DNA from: Brevibacillus daliensis
GTDB taxonomy: Bacteria; Bacillota; Bacilli; Brevibacillales; Brevibacillaceae
NCBI RefSeq assembly: GCF_021245735.1
Contig: NZ_JAJISB010000008.1
Span: forward strand, 1-64,000
Reading direction: 5' to 3'
Length of the DNA stretch: 64,000 nt
The notes beneath the pieces are model-generated. The model made no database searches and had not been told where the DNA came from. It worked only from the letters and a program-made list of their open reading frames with translations. A program made the translations under genes and the position numbers. This document shows positions 1-7,816 of this stretch, piece after piece. Within the stretch, counting starts at the first letter, position 1. Each line of letters starts with the position of its first letter.

Positions 1-39
1 ACTTAACTTTTTTGTGTCCAAGATATTGACTCAGATCCA
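1..39. mobile_element. Terminal end of an IS3-family element (cut by window edge)
   Basis: These 39 bases are identical to 33595-33633, the right end of the truncated IS3-type element there. Read inward on the minus strand the end begins TGGATCTGAGTC and contains TTGGACACAAAAAAGTT, which resembles IS150-group ends. The rest of the element lies left of the window. Its outer edge falls inside the YqeB-like gene, so the insertion interrupts that gene. Confidence 0.75.
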
Positions 40-296
40 CTTTCATGAAAAGATAAAAGAGTCAATGCAATTCCCGCAATCAAACCAAGGATCATTGTAA
101 TAAAACCTACCCATGCCCCATTATAGGATGCAATTAGTTTTAAAGGTCCCTGGAAAGGTACCCATGGCAAAGAACTACCCCATTTAGCAATACTCGGAAG
201 AAACCAACCGAACACTAAACCGATAAGAGGGATACCAAGCCACAAGATAACCTTATCCGTTTTTGAAAAATTTAGTAATGTATGATTACCACTCAT
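3..296 (-). pseudogene. YqeB-like membrane protein, 3' end replaced by IS sequence
   Basis: The reading frame has 97 codons with two hydrophobic segments at about residues 17-36 and 60-81. The motif LIGLVFGWFLPSIAKW followed by PWVPFQGPLKLIA resembles the N-terminal part of Bacillus YqeB, a membrane protein of unknown function that I recall as about 240 residues. After about residue 85 the frame enters the IS end, and the last 11 or so residues (GSESISWTQKS) are encoded by the element. The start codon abuts the stop of the upstream tetR-type gene, so the two probably formed an operon. Family assignment is from memory of the motif; truncation by the IS is seen directly. Confidence 0.6.
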
Positions 297-905
297 TTAA
301 ATTTCCCCTTTTTTAGATAATACACTTGTAATGGCTTGTCTCCATACAGCTGCAACATCTAATTGAATTCCTATCATCGGATAGTTTGATAAGTTATCAA
401 ATGTTAACGCTAATATAATTGATTTTTCACGTAGTCCAGTAGACTCAATAAGACCAAATTCTACCCCTTTTTGCAATAATCTTATAAAACCGTCAATAAA
501 CCCCTCCTGTACGGCTTTAATTTTTAATCTATATTCTTTATTATGTGATGATTCCCGGCTTCCATATAAAAGAAACTCATTTAATACCTGGACAACAAGC
601 AGTTGTGTATCTGTAGATTCTTCAATCAACAATTGCAATCCATCACTAATAATCTTCTCTACAAAATTCTCTTTCGTATACTCAATAATATGAACGTATT
701 TTTCAAAACTATATCCCTCTAAAATCCAAGTGAATACAGCGTCTATTAGTTCTTCTTTCGAAGAGTAATAATAATATATGGATGGCTTCTGTATGCCTAC
801 AGAATTAGCGATCATGGAAAGTGAAGATTTTTCAATTCCATACTGTCCAATTAACGAGGTGGTCGTTTCAAGAATTTTTTGTCTTGTTGTTTCGCTTTTA
901 CTCAT
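297..905 (-). CDS. TetR/AcrR family transcriptional regulator
   Basis: The protein has 202 residues, a normal TetR length. An N-terminal helix-turn-helix lies at about residues 8-52, with the family motif GIQKPSIYYYYSSKEEL around the recognition helix. The C-terminal three quarters would be the ligand-binding and dimerisation domain and does not reveal the ligand. It is the first gene of a minus-strand pair with the YqeB-like membrane gene, which follows with no gap, so it may control that gene and itself. A near-perfect palindrome just upstream (919-936) is a plausible operator. The gene looks intact although its partner is interrupted. Confidence 0.9.
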   Translation of the reverse strand: MSKSETTRQKILETTTSLIGQYGIEKSSLSMIANSVGIQKPSIYYYYSSKEELIDAVFTWILEGYSFEKYVHIIEYTKENFVEKIISDGLQLLIEESTDTQLLVVQVLNEFLLYGSRESSHNKEYRLKIKAVQEGFIDGFIRLLQKGVEFGLIESTGLREKSIILALTFDNLSNYPMIGIQLDVAAVWRQAITSVLSKKGEI

Positions 906-918
906 TTTCTCACCCTTT

Positions 919-936
919 CTACCTATCGTTAGGTAG
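919..936 (-). promoter_or_regulatory. Candidate TetR operator
   Basis: CTACCTA-TCGT-TAGGTAG is a perfect 7-bp dyad with a 4-base spacer, 14 bases upstream of the TetR start. A related half site (CACCTAACTAC) sits at 944-954. TetR-family proteins usually bind such dyads in their own promoter. The assignment is by position and symmetry only. Confidence 0.55.
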
Positions 937-975
937 ATATTAGCACCTAACTACACTGATTGTCAAAACGATTCA

Positions 976-1110
976 TTGATTCCATTTAGAGAGTTTGATA
1001 AAACCTTCGTGCTTATGAAAGCCTCATTTCCGGAAAGTGAACGGAGAACTTATGCTGGACAGAAGGAACTGCTGGCCGATCCGCATTACCGTCTTATTAC
1101 GGAAACGAAT
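976..1110 (+). pseudogene. N-terminal fragment of a GNAT acetyltransferase
   Basis: About 45 codons read like the first part of a GNAT-family N-acetyltransferase, with the recognisable stretch [17 protein letters not shown]. There is no ribosome binding site and no acetyl-CoA-binding motif. After about 1110 the similarity stops and a PaiB-like fragment follows in another frame. I regard it as a deletion remnant. Confidence 0.45.
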
Positions 1111-1149
1111 AGCCGTACAGGGACTGACGCTGCTGCTCACAGTGGAAAC

Positions 1150-1498
1150 AGACTGGGGTTTGGCTGTGGAATGTGGGAACGGATTAGCGTCAATCGGCGA
1201 AGTCAAACTTATTGATGATGAGAAAGAGTTAATGGATTCCTTGAATGATATGGTGTTGAAGTATGAAGCCACTGATAGTTCATATAGGTTGCAAGATGTA
1301 GACACTGACTTTCTTGTTGGGATGAACAAAGGGATTCAAGGATTCAAAATAAAAATCAGCAGGATAGAAGGAAAAGCAAAATTATGACAAAATCATTCAG
1401 TAGAACGACAAGAACTTGTGATCAATCAACTGGAACGGTTTTCGAATGGAGACGAACAAGAGATTGCTTCTCTTATGAAAGCAAACCTTAAAAAATAA
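1150..1498 (+). pseudogene. PaiB-like FMN-binding protein, C-terminal remnant with in-frame TGA
   Basis: The frame encodes a C-terminal portion typical of PaiB-type FMN-binding proteins (split-barrel flavin family). Visible stretches are [20 protein letters not shown], then [22 protein letters not shown] at 1385-1387 interrupts the frame. Translation beyond it continues QNHSVERQELVINQLERF and ends at TAA 1496-1498, as in the family, where a Ser usually occupies the stop position. The N-terminal half is missing and a GNAT fragment abuts it. Inactivation involved a large 5' deletion plus one nonsense change. Confidence 0.55.
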
Positions 1499-1582
1499 CG
1501 TTTATGTTATAACGCTAACGGAGAACAAGAACTCATTAACAAACGACGTAAGGCTACCACTGGGAATTGAAGGTGGATATCA

Positions 1583-2164
1583 TTGCAGGACTTATTGTTT
1601 ACGAAGGTCAAAGAAATAATCAACTCTTGGGACCCAGCAGAGCTTTTGGCAATTCACTGCCCTGAAGACGAATACCATTCGGAAATCAAAGAGATCTGCC
1701 TACAAATCAAGAGTAACAATAATTATACCTCGCACGAGTTAGGCATGTTCATCCATCAGACATATCAGTCTTATCTACCTGTACAACGCAACCCGCAAGC
1801 AGCGCTAACATTTTACTGGCCTATTCTGGGTAGGCAGATCCGTTTACGTGGGACGGTCGAGGATATGAGCGAAAAGGCTGGGGCTGCCGATTTCCGGCAA
1901 CGGTCCGTTGAAGCCCGAGCCGTAGCACTTACGGGAAATCAGAGTCGGGAACTTGTAAGGGAAGAAGAACTGGAGCATCCGCTTGCCGTACAGAGGGAGC
2001 GGATCAGCCGCGATCCTGAAATGACAGCTCCCAATTGGGGGTTATATGCAATGAACGTAAGGGAGGCGGGATTCTGGCAAGGGGATACTCAGCGGAAACA
2101 TACCCGGGTTCAGTATTACTTATATGATGGACAGTAGTGGAAACATCGTAGGCTTTGGCCTTGA
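1583..2164 (+). pseudogene. Chimeric remnant: DUF1871-like head joined to pyridoxamine-5'-phosphate-oxidase-like tail
   Basis: A TTG start with an upstream AAGGTGG opens a frame whose first 68 or so residues (VKEIINSWDPAELL, CPEDEYHSEI) look like a DUF1871-type protein. From about residue 75 the sequence changes to a PNPOx-type tail: AALTFYWPILGRQIRLRG, then QSRELV and FWQGDTQRKHTRVQYYLYDGQ. A TAG at 2135-2137 stops the frame. The next codons read WKHRRLWP before TGA 2162-2164, which suits the family's C-terminus. This is a deletion fusion of two unrelated genes with an added nonsense codon, so a working product is unlikely. The DUF1871 call is tentative; the PNPOx tail is firmer. Confidence 0.5.
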
Positions 2165-2772
2165 TTGGTCAAGTTCGATCGGTATCCATTTGTCGAAAGC
2201 ATAATCGATCGCTGCTATCTGTCGGGCTTTACCATCAAATTAGTCATAAAAACGCGAACGAACACCTTTGATCAATCTGCATTTTTTGGAGTTGAAAGCC
2301 GCCGCTAACTAATCAAATCGACTCTGAATCTTTACTTGGATTGCAATCTCCATCTAAGTTTTGTAAACTGGGTTCAAATTGGATAGTATTAACATCACCA
2401 GTAATGGGACGATGTTTTTTTATGTCCGCGGGAATGGGATAAAGTCTTTGTCATTTATGAGATCTGTCGGATGATAAGAACATTATGTCATTAAATGTCG
2501 CATAAAAGCGGCTTTTTCATCCCATTCCCGACAGATCGCCATAAAAGGAAGAATCTTGCGTAGCGTAGCTCGTCGACAATTGTATCGATTGTCATTCGGA
2601 GCAAGGTTAATATAATGGATCATTTGGACGATAGCGAATTAATCAGGGAACAAATCGCGAATCATGCATTTTCATTGCGGTTAAACCCCCTTATTGTGGA
2701 CACTTCACCTCTTATTCGATTTAGTTAAATTTATCTAACTTTAAACGTTAAATTTGATGGAGGTAAATATAT
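2165..2772. other. Intergenic debris with interleaved inverted repeats
   Basis: No convincing gene is visible in these 600 bases. Two inverted-repeat pairs interleave: GGGAATGGGAT (2430-2440) pairs with 2519-2529, and GATCTGTC (2461-2468) pairs with 2530-2537. A 38-codon open frame starting ATGGATCATTTGGACG near 2615 has no recognisable family or good ribosome binding site. The strip probably contains old mobile-element or gene-end fragments. Confidence 0.4.
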
Positions 2773-3219
2773 ATGGGATTAGAGGTTGATCTATATTCGT
2801 TGAAATGCGAAATGCTTGATGACTGTGTTGATTTATTTATTGACACTTTCTCAAAAGAACCATGGAATGATGTTTATGAATCAAGAAAACAAGTTGTGGA
2901 TCTTTTTGAGAATTACATGAAAAACAATTATTTTATTGGTTACGTTCTAAAAATAGGCGATGAACTTGTTGGATTGAGCATAGGCGTAAAAAAGCCATGT
3001 CTAAAAGGAATGGAATATTTCATTGATCAATTTTGTGTAAGTGAAAAATTCCAAGGACAAGGAGCAGGTAGCAAGTTTCTAGAGCTTATCGAATCTGACA
3101 TTAAAAAGCAGGATATAAATACTATCGTGTTAACAACTTCCAAGGGATTCCCATCAGAAAAATTTTATATTAAAAATGGATTCAAAACATCTGATAATGC
3201 AATTCTTCTTGCCAAATGA
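2773..3219 (+). CDS. GNAT family N-acetyltransferase
   Basis: The 148-residue protein is the normal length for a single-domain GNAT acetyltransferase. Motif A, which binds the pyrophosphate of acetyl-CoA, is QGQGAG at residues 94-99 following the strand IDQFCVS. The C-terminal FYIKNGFK motif is also typical. A TGGAGG ribosome binding site lies 8 bases before the ATG. The acceptor substrate cannot be read from the sequence. It stands alone between decayed genes and shows no damage. A hairpin terminator candidate follows within repeat copy A. Confidence 0.88.
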   Translation: MGLEVDLYSLKCEMLDDCVDLFIDTFSKEPWNDVYESRKQVVDLFENYMKNNYFIGYVLKIGDELVGLSIGVKKPCLKGMEYFIDQFCVSEKFQGQGAGSKFLELIESDIKKQDINTIVLTTSKGFPSEKFYIKNGFKTSDNAILLAK

Positions 3220-3296
3220 GCATGCCTATTAGTTAACTCTCTTGCAAAGTAAAAAAATAAGCAGCTTATTTTTTTATACCTCTGTTGTATGGCTAA

Positions 3297-3474
3297 ATTC
3301 ATACGTGCAAAATAGCTGGGTATGGGAGAAACCTATACCCAGCTATTTTCTTCGATCATCGTAACCTTATGCGATCATAACGGCACTCATATACAGACCG
3401 TTTGAAAGGAAGAGTCGCATGAGAGAATGGATTGTGTTGGTGCAAAGAGGAGAGCATGATGCTTTCGTCGCCGC
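3297..3474 (+). repeat. Paralogous block copy A, left part (terminator plus sigma leader)
   Basis: About 178 bases align with 7642-7816 at roughly 85-90 percent identity by eye. The shared part runs from TTCATACG through a hairpin, a leader and the first 16 codons of an ECF sigma factor. The similarity ends at about 3474, where copy A jumps to unrelated epimerase sequence. Confidence 0.8.
3314..3350 (+). terminator. Hairpin terminator in repeat copy A
   Basis: AGCTGGGTAT pairs with ATACCCAGCT around a short loop and is followed by ATTTTCTT. The same hairpin occurs in copy B. It would end transcription of the GNAT gene or act in the sigma leader. Confidence 0.6.
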
Positions 3475-3487
3475 GACTGCGCTTTAA
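3419..3487 (+). pseudogene. First 16 codons of an ECF sigma factor, fused to foreign sequence
   Basis: ATG at 3419 has an AAAGGAAG ribosome binding site and encodes MREWIVLVQRGEHDAF, matching the start of the sigma gene at 7765. The next codons (VAATAL) are out of family and a TAA follows at 3485. This is the broken start of a second sigma gene; its body was lost by deletion into an epimerase gene. Confidence 0.7.
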
Positions 3488-3544
3488 GTGGCTCGTCGGT
3501 TGCTGCGGTAACTCCGATACCGGGTTCATCTCCATCGTTGTCAT

Positions 3545-3959
3545 TGTCCAACATTATTTCAAATTGAAGCCATTACGTGATAGCCGGTCTGTTATTTTGC
3601 TGGATGAAGGCTATGCAAATTGGCTCTGGACGCACGGATATATTATGGAGGATGTCGCTTATGGCATTGCATTAGCGGTAACGGATGAGCGCGCAACTGG
3701 GCGCCTCTACAACATAACAGAACCACAGACCAGAACGATGCTGGATTTCATACATGCGATTGGTGAGCAGCTGAATTGGAAAGGCATGATCATCCAAGTC
3801 CCGTACGGCCATCTTCCGGATGAACTAGGTATCCCCTTACACACAGAACAAAACATCATCGTCGAATCCATTCGAATTCGGGAAGAGCTAGGCTACCGAG
3901 AAGCTTTCTCCTTCGAGGAAGTGCAAGAGATTTTTCGTTGGAATGATTTAGTTCGATAA
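3545..3959 (+). pseudogene. C-terminal remnant of an NAD-dependent epimerase/dehydratase
   Basis: From about 3549 the frame reads like the last 135 residues of an extended SDR epimerase: YANWLWTHGYIMEDVAYG, ATGRLYNITEPQTRTMLDF, HTEQNIIVESIRIREELGYR. The N-terminal Rossmann fold with its GxxGxxG motif is absent, because the deletion joined this tail to the sigma fragment upstream. The frame is open without stops, so the deletion may be recent, but no NAD-binding enzyme can be made. The next gene (EamA-like) is convergent and shares a hairpin. Confidence 0.65.
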
Positions 3960-3981
3960 TTTTTTTCATGAAATAACAAAA

Positions 3982-4022
3982 CAACAAGCTGACGCCGTTA
4001 TAGTACGGGCGCCAGCTTGTTG
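3982..4022. terminator. Bidirectional terminator between convergent genes (copy A)
   Basis: CAACAAGCTGACGCC pairs with GGCGCCAGCTTGTTG (14 of 15 bases) between the epimerase remnant and the oppositely oriented EamA gene. A diverged copy sits in the same relative place at 9846-9885. Confidence 0.65.
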
Positions 4023-4059
4023 AGCCTTTACATGGAGTCTTGGGTATTCTCTCTGTAAA

Positions 4060-4835
4060 CTATTTATTTCTGAAAGGGTCTTTCCTGTTTCTGCTTACTT
4101 CACTTATTAACGTTGATCCCAACAATAAGGCAGCGCCTATTATTTGGAGTAAAGTCATCTTTTCTCCTATAACAAGAGCTGAAATAAATAATGAAGTTAA
4201 TGGGTCGATATAACTTAATACAGCAATGCTCTGACCTTTAAGTCCTCCCATTCCGGTAAAGAATAGATAGAAGCCTATACCGCCATGAAGTATCCCCAAG
4301 AGCAACATCAAAATAACAGAATTTCCAGTTAATTGAAATAACTTGAAGCCATCTCTCATAAGAACATAAGGTAATAGCATTACAAACGATAATACAAGCT
4401 GTATAAACGTGTTTTCCAGCCCATTCATATTTTTGATACATTTATTAACAAGGGTTAGTATTGCATAAAAACCCGCAGCTATCAGTCCATAGAAGATACC
4501 GAGCAAGTTATGTTCAGCTGCTTCTATCCCGCTGCTTTTCATAATGAAATACAGTCCGGCAATCGCTATACCAACACATACCGCTTTTTTTATTGAAGGT
4601 TTTTCTTTCAATAAAATAGGGGACAACATAATGACCAAAACTGGTGCAAATTAATAGCTTAAGGCTGCATTTGCAATTGTTGTTTCTTTATACGCCTGGA
4701 AAAGAAAGATCCAATTGCCGCTCAAAGCAATGCTCGCGATGAACAGTGCAACGGCATTCTTTTTCATGGTTTGCCACGAGAATTTATGTACAATACCGAA
4801 CTCAAGCCCTAAACGCTGCTTAAATAAATTACATG
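4060..4835 (-). pseudogene. EamA/DMT-family transporter, truncated and with an in-frame stop
   Basis: Minus-strand sequence encodes much of a ten-helix drug/metabolite exporter. The longest open stretch (4060-4638) has six or more hydrophobic segments and the EamA-like FAPVLVIMLSPILLKEK. A TAA at 4651-4653 sits where relatives have Tyr (SY-stop-FAP). Upstream in the same frame, ALFIASIALSGNWIFLFQAY and earlier codons to about 4835 still match the family. The first 30 or so residues are missing. A badly eroded second copy of this gene lies at 9908-10066. Confidence 0.7.
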
Positions 4836-4989
4836 TCTAACTTTTTGGGGTCACTTCAGATTCAATTCTTGTGGCTTTTGTATGTGGTTTTTCGGTAAAC
4901 ATGCCATTCCAAACGAGTTCCCATCTATAAATCTATGCATAAAAGGTATGCGGAAATTTAAAATGCTTCACTCCATCTATTAATAGTGG

Positions 4990-5165
4990 TCAAATAAATA
5001 ACGTATCATCCTTCTCTTTGATCAAGACTGACCGGATGTTCTCATTGCAGCTATCAGGCACAAAGTAAAAATGAACGAACTCCGTCTCATTAGAAATCAT
5101 ATGACTGACAACTGCCTCTAAATTGATAGGGTATGCTCCTGGCTTCAGGATGGCTTTTTTCGCTG
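4990..5165 (-). pseudogene. Orphan gene-end fragment, family unknown
   Basis: A minus-strand frame of about 56 codons reads KAILKPGAYPINLEAVVSHM, then ETEFVHFYFVPDSCNENIR, and ends at TGA 4990-4992. It has no start codon or ribosome binding site. Composition and continuity suggest the end of a real protein, but I do not recognise the family. Between 4836 and 4989 I see nothing else. Confidence 0.3.
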
Positions 5166-5186
5166 GGCTATTTTAAACATTTGGCT

Positions 5187-5648
5187 TTATAAAAATTGGT
5201 CATCGCTAAAAACTTGTCGTAGGTGATGTTCCATATGTTCATAGTAGTCCTGAATCAACCATGCAAGTGTGACAACGCTTCCGTCAGGTAGCTGACAAGT
5301 ACGCGATAAATTCGTATCCGACAAGTTGGAAATCACACGAACTACAGATTGATTAAGACTCAACCAAAGTGCAATCACATCTTCCGAAGGTGCATCGATG
5401 TATTGTTGGGCTTCAACCCAGATTTCTTGGTTGTACGGGATTATAACCAATGGTTCTATCTGACATTGCAGTTGAATGAAACGGGATAGATTGTTGATTG
5501 CTGAATCACATAGATGACCCAGAATTTGAAGACGTGACCATTTACCTTCTGGGCGTGGCTGTATAATTTCATCGTGATCGAATTTTCGGAATCTTCGAGG
5601 GACGGATTGCAGCAAAGCCTCCAAGTTTGAAACTGTGTTCATAATCAT
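5187..5648 (-). CDS. DinB-family protein
   Basis: The 153-residue product fits the DinB/DfrB-like four-helix bundle family, whose members include thiol-dependent enzymes and stress proteins. Candidate metal-binding histidines are H45 (ILGHLCDSA) and H138/H141 (EHMEHHLRQ) in the last helix, which fits the family's three-His site. I chose the ATG at 5646-5648 because AAGGAGTG lies just before it; an upstream in-frame ATG would add 28 residues with no ribosome binding site. The substrate is unknown. It stands alone in a region of remnants and appears intact. Confidence 0.8.
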   Translation of the reverse strand: MIMNTVSNLEALLQSVPRRFRKFDHDEIIQPRPEGKWSRLQILGHLCDSAINNLSRFIQLQCQIEPLVIIPYNQEIWVEAQQYIDAPSEDVIALWLSLNQSVVRVISNLSDTNLSRTCQLPDGSVVTLAWLIQDYYEHMEHHLRQVFSDDQFL

Positions 5649-6346
5649 TAGTATCACTCCTTCTTTTGTAAAACCGTAAAAGGCCACTCTCCAGCCGAAC
5701 ATTTTATCAATAATACCATAATATTTGATCATTATTTTTGTGTATTCTCGGAAAAACCTTTATCGATGGAAAAGTGACCACCAAACCATTGTCAGTTTGA
5801 ATGTCATTTCCTTTCTCGATCCATAGTTTTGCACCCGAAAAGGGAACCCGTTATTATCATAGGGCCAGTCTTTTTTGCTGAGTGATCACGTGACCCCTTA
5901 ATTTGCTTAACGCGGAAGACCACGTCAAGCAATGAATGGCCTAGGTTGTCAAACGTAAATAAATCCAATATAATAATGCATATCAACATTTTTTCGGCTC
6001 AAGGAAAGGTGGTATCCAGTTCTAACATGCGCTATCTGATTGCTTCCTAATCCCTAACTAAAAGGAATACGGAATGCAGGCGCTACCTGATGCGGTAGCG
6101 GAATTGGGTATGGTGTGTCCATTCCCGGTTGTTCTGATGACTCATGTTGGAGACGAAAACTGGAAAACCATGATGAGCTTAGATTTTACTTGCTTATAAA
6201 GTCTAAGTTTATGTTAGGCTTATTTTTGTTGTATTAAGCTGTGGCTTTTATGGTCTTCCGGCTGCGAGTGCGTCTGCATTCGCAGCCTTTTTTCGTATTA
6301 GGGATTTACCGTAACTATCGTTCATTTAGACGAGGAGGTAGACCTT
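5649..6346. other. Gene-free stretch with a short unassigned open frame
   Basis: Apart from the terminator at 6260-6293, the only feature of note is a 42-codon plus-strand frame (6073-6201). It reads AVAELGMVCPFPVVLMTHVG then DENWKTMMSLDFT. It looks protein-like and may be a gene fragment, but I cannot assign it. No other gene is supportable. Confidence 0.35.
6260..6293 (+). terminator. Rho-independent terminator
   Basis: GGCTGCGA (6260-6267) pairs with TCGCAGCC (6280-6287) and is followed by six T residues. It precedes the ABC-F remnant. Confidence 0.8.
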
Positions 6347-6568
6347 ATGAAGATCCAATTGTTTCAAAATGTGAGTAAAAGCTATGGCAACCATCAGATA
6401 TTGGACCAGGTATCTTTTGCAGTTTATTCCGGCAACCGGGCTGCGATTGTCGGCGTTAATGGAGCTGGTAAATCAACCATCTTGAAATTAATTATGAATT
6501 TAGAGGAACGGGATGAGGGAGAAGTTTCTCTCAGGCTTGATGAAGGAAGACTGACGAGGCAGTCCTAG
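6347..6568 (+). pseudogene. ABC-F ATPase, N-terminal fragment
   Basis: Seventy-three codons encode the beginning of an ABC-F protein: the opening strand, SKSYGNHQILDQVSFAVY, and a perfect Walker A, GVNGAGKST. The frame then runs into unrelated residues and stops. The signature motif, Walker B and the second ATPase domain are missing. A good ribosome binding site (GAGGAGG) precedes the ATG. ABC-F proteins of this size class include antibiotic-resistance ribosome-protection factors (Vga, Lsa, Msr types), and a Vat gene follows, but the fragment is too short to place. Between here and the vat gene, a basic 36-codon frame from about 6690 (KKRRRRR) has no clear family. Confidence 0.65.
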
Positions 6569-6812
6569 AGTAGTGAACTTAGCGTTGGCTTGTTGAACAT
6601 CACTGTAGCCGAGCAACCGTCTAAGACAGTTGTTTTATGATCACTCATTTAGGTATCGCCGCCGCGGAAAACAAGTGATCAGCATGGTAAAGTTAGAAAA
6701 AAATTTATCATATGATGATCGAAAGTCAATTATGGTTAAAAAGAGAAGAAGGCGCAGATTAACATTAATTAAAAAAAGCCTATTTTTTAATTAGGATGAA
6801 AGGATGATATCA

Positions 6813-7457
6813 ATGATGGGACCAAATCCTAGAGAGAAGTACCCTATACCCGGGAATAAAAATGTACAGTTCATCAACAATACGATTACAAAATCCAACA
6901 TCATCGTTGGGGATTATTCATATTATGATGCACTAAACGGAGAATCGTTTGAGGATCAAGTGTTATACCATTATGAAGTCTTGGGAACGAAACTGATAAT
7001 TGGAAAGTTTTGTTCAATTGCTCCTGAGACGAGATTTGTTATGGGAGGTGGTAATCATAGAATGGATGGCTCAACTTATCCGTTCAACATTTTCCGTAAC
7101 GGCTGGGAAGCTTATACACCTGCATTGGAACAACTGCCTCTTAAAGGCGATACGATTGTGGGCAACGACGTCTGGATTGGCAGGCGTGCAACCATTATGC
7201 CGGGTGTGCATATTGGTGATGGAGCCATAATAGGTGCCGAGTCGGTCGTCGTAAAAGATGTGGAGCCATATACAATTGTTGGTGGGAATCCGGCTAAGGA
7301 GATACGAAAACGTTACTCGCCAGAGATTATGGAAGAATGGCTGGAAATCAGCTGGTGGGATTTTGATATTGCGATCATTATTCAAAATATTGAGGCGATC
7401 GTAAGCGGGGATATCGAATCGTTAAGAAAAATGAAAATCATTTCTGATTTAAAATAA
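6813..7457 (+). CDS. vat: Streptogramin A O-acetyltransferase (Vat/CatB xenobiotic acetyltransferase)
   Basis: The enzyme should transfer acetyl from acetyl-CoA to the free hydroxyl of streptogramin A antibiotics. The 214-residue length fits. The family start MGPNP is present, as are SYYDALNGESF, IGKFCSIAP, and the catalytic-His motif GGGNHRMDGSTYPFN with H82. Next come hexapeptide-repeat coils of the left-handed beta-helix (GNDVWIG, IMPGVHIGDGAIIGAESVV) and WWDFDIAIIIQNI near the end. AAAGG at 6800 suggests the ATG at 6813; homologues begin one codon later, and an ATG at 6804 is too close. Related xenobiotic acetyltransferases take other acceptors, so the exact drug is an inference. It lies next to a broken ABC-F gene. 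Confidence 0.85.
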   Translation: MMGPNPREKYPIPGNKNVQFINNTITKSNIIVGDYSYYDALNGESFEDQVLYHYEVLGTKLIIGKFCSIAPETRFVMGGGNHRMDGSTYPFNIFRNGWEAYTPALEQLPLKGDTIVGNDVWIGRRATIMPGVHIGDGAIIGAESVVVKDVEPYTIVGGNPAKEIRKRYSPEIMEEWLEISWWDFDIAIIIQNIEAIVSGDIESLRKMKIISDLK

Positions 7458-7641
7458 CTCAACTTTAGCAGCATGAAATCGCTAAATATGCCTTGATGTA
7501 GTTGGGTAAACCCCGGTAATTTACTGCTGGAGTTAACGTTAATTTAAATTGTTAATCTTCTTTCTTGACTTCGTGGCGTGATCTGGCGTGGCTTGTCAGG
7601 CAGTAGAAAGTAACATGAGATCACAATTGTCGTAAGGATTA

Positions 7642-7816
7642 GTTCATACGCGCAAAATTGCTGGGTATGGGAGTAACCTATACCCAGCTTATTTTCTTAG
7701 ATTATCGTAACCTTTTGCGATCATAATGGCACTTATGTACAGAACGCTTGAAAGGAAGAGTAGAATGAGAGAATGGATCGTGTCGGCGCAAAGAGGAGAT
7801 CCTGATGCTTTCGGAC
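7642..7816 (+). repeat. Paralogous block copy B, left part
   Basis: This matches 3297-3474 over the hairpin, the leader and the first 16 sigma codons. Unlike copy A, the sigma gene continues here. Block similarity resumes at the terminator after the GNAT gene (9846) and in the EamA remnant (9908-10066). Confidence 0.8.
7660..7695 (+). terminator. Hairpin terminator in repeat copy B
   Basis: CTGGGTAT (7661-7668) pairs with ATACCCAG (7680-7687) and is followed by CTTATTTTCTT. It is orthologous to the hairpin at 3314. Confidence 0.6.

Noticed and set aside
2615-2728. 38-codon frame MDHLDDSELIREQ as a possible small gene
   Set aside because: There is no suitable ribosome binding site and no known family; it is kept only as a note in the intergenic entry.
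3432-3959. A single 175-residue gene covering the sigma start and the epimerase tail
   Set aside because: The first 40 residues are a frame-shifted reading of the sigma fragment and lack sense; only the tail from about 3549 matches a family.
5804-5989. 61-codon minus-strand frame
   Set aside because: It has no ribosome binding site, no family likeness and irregular composition.
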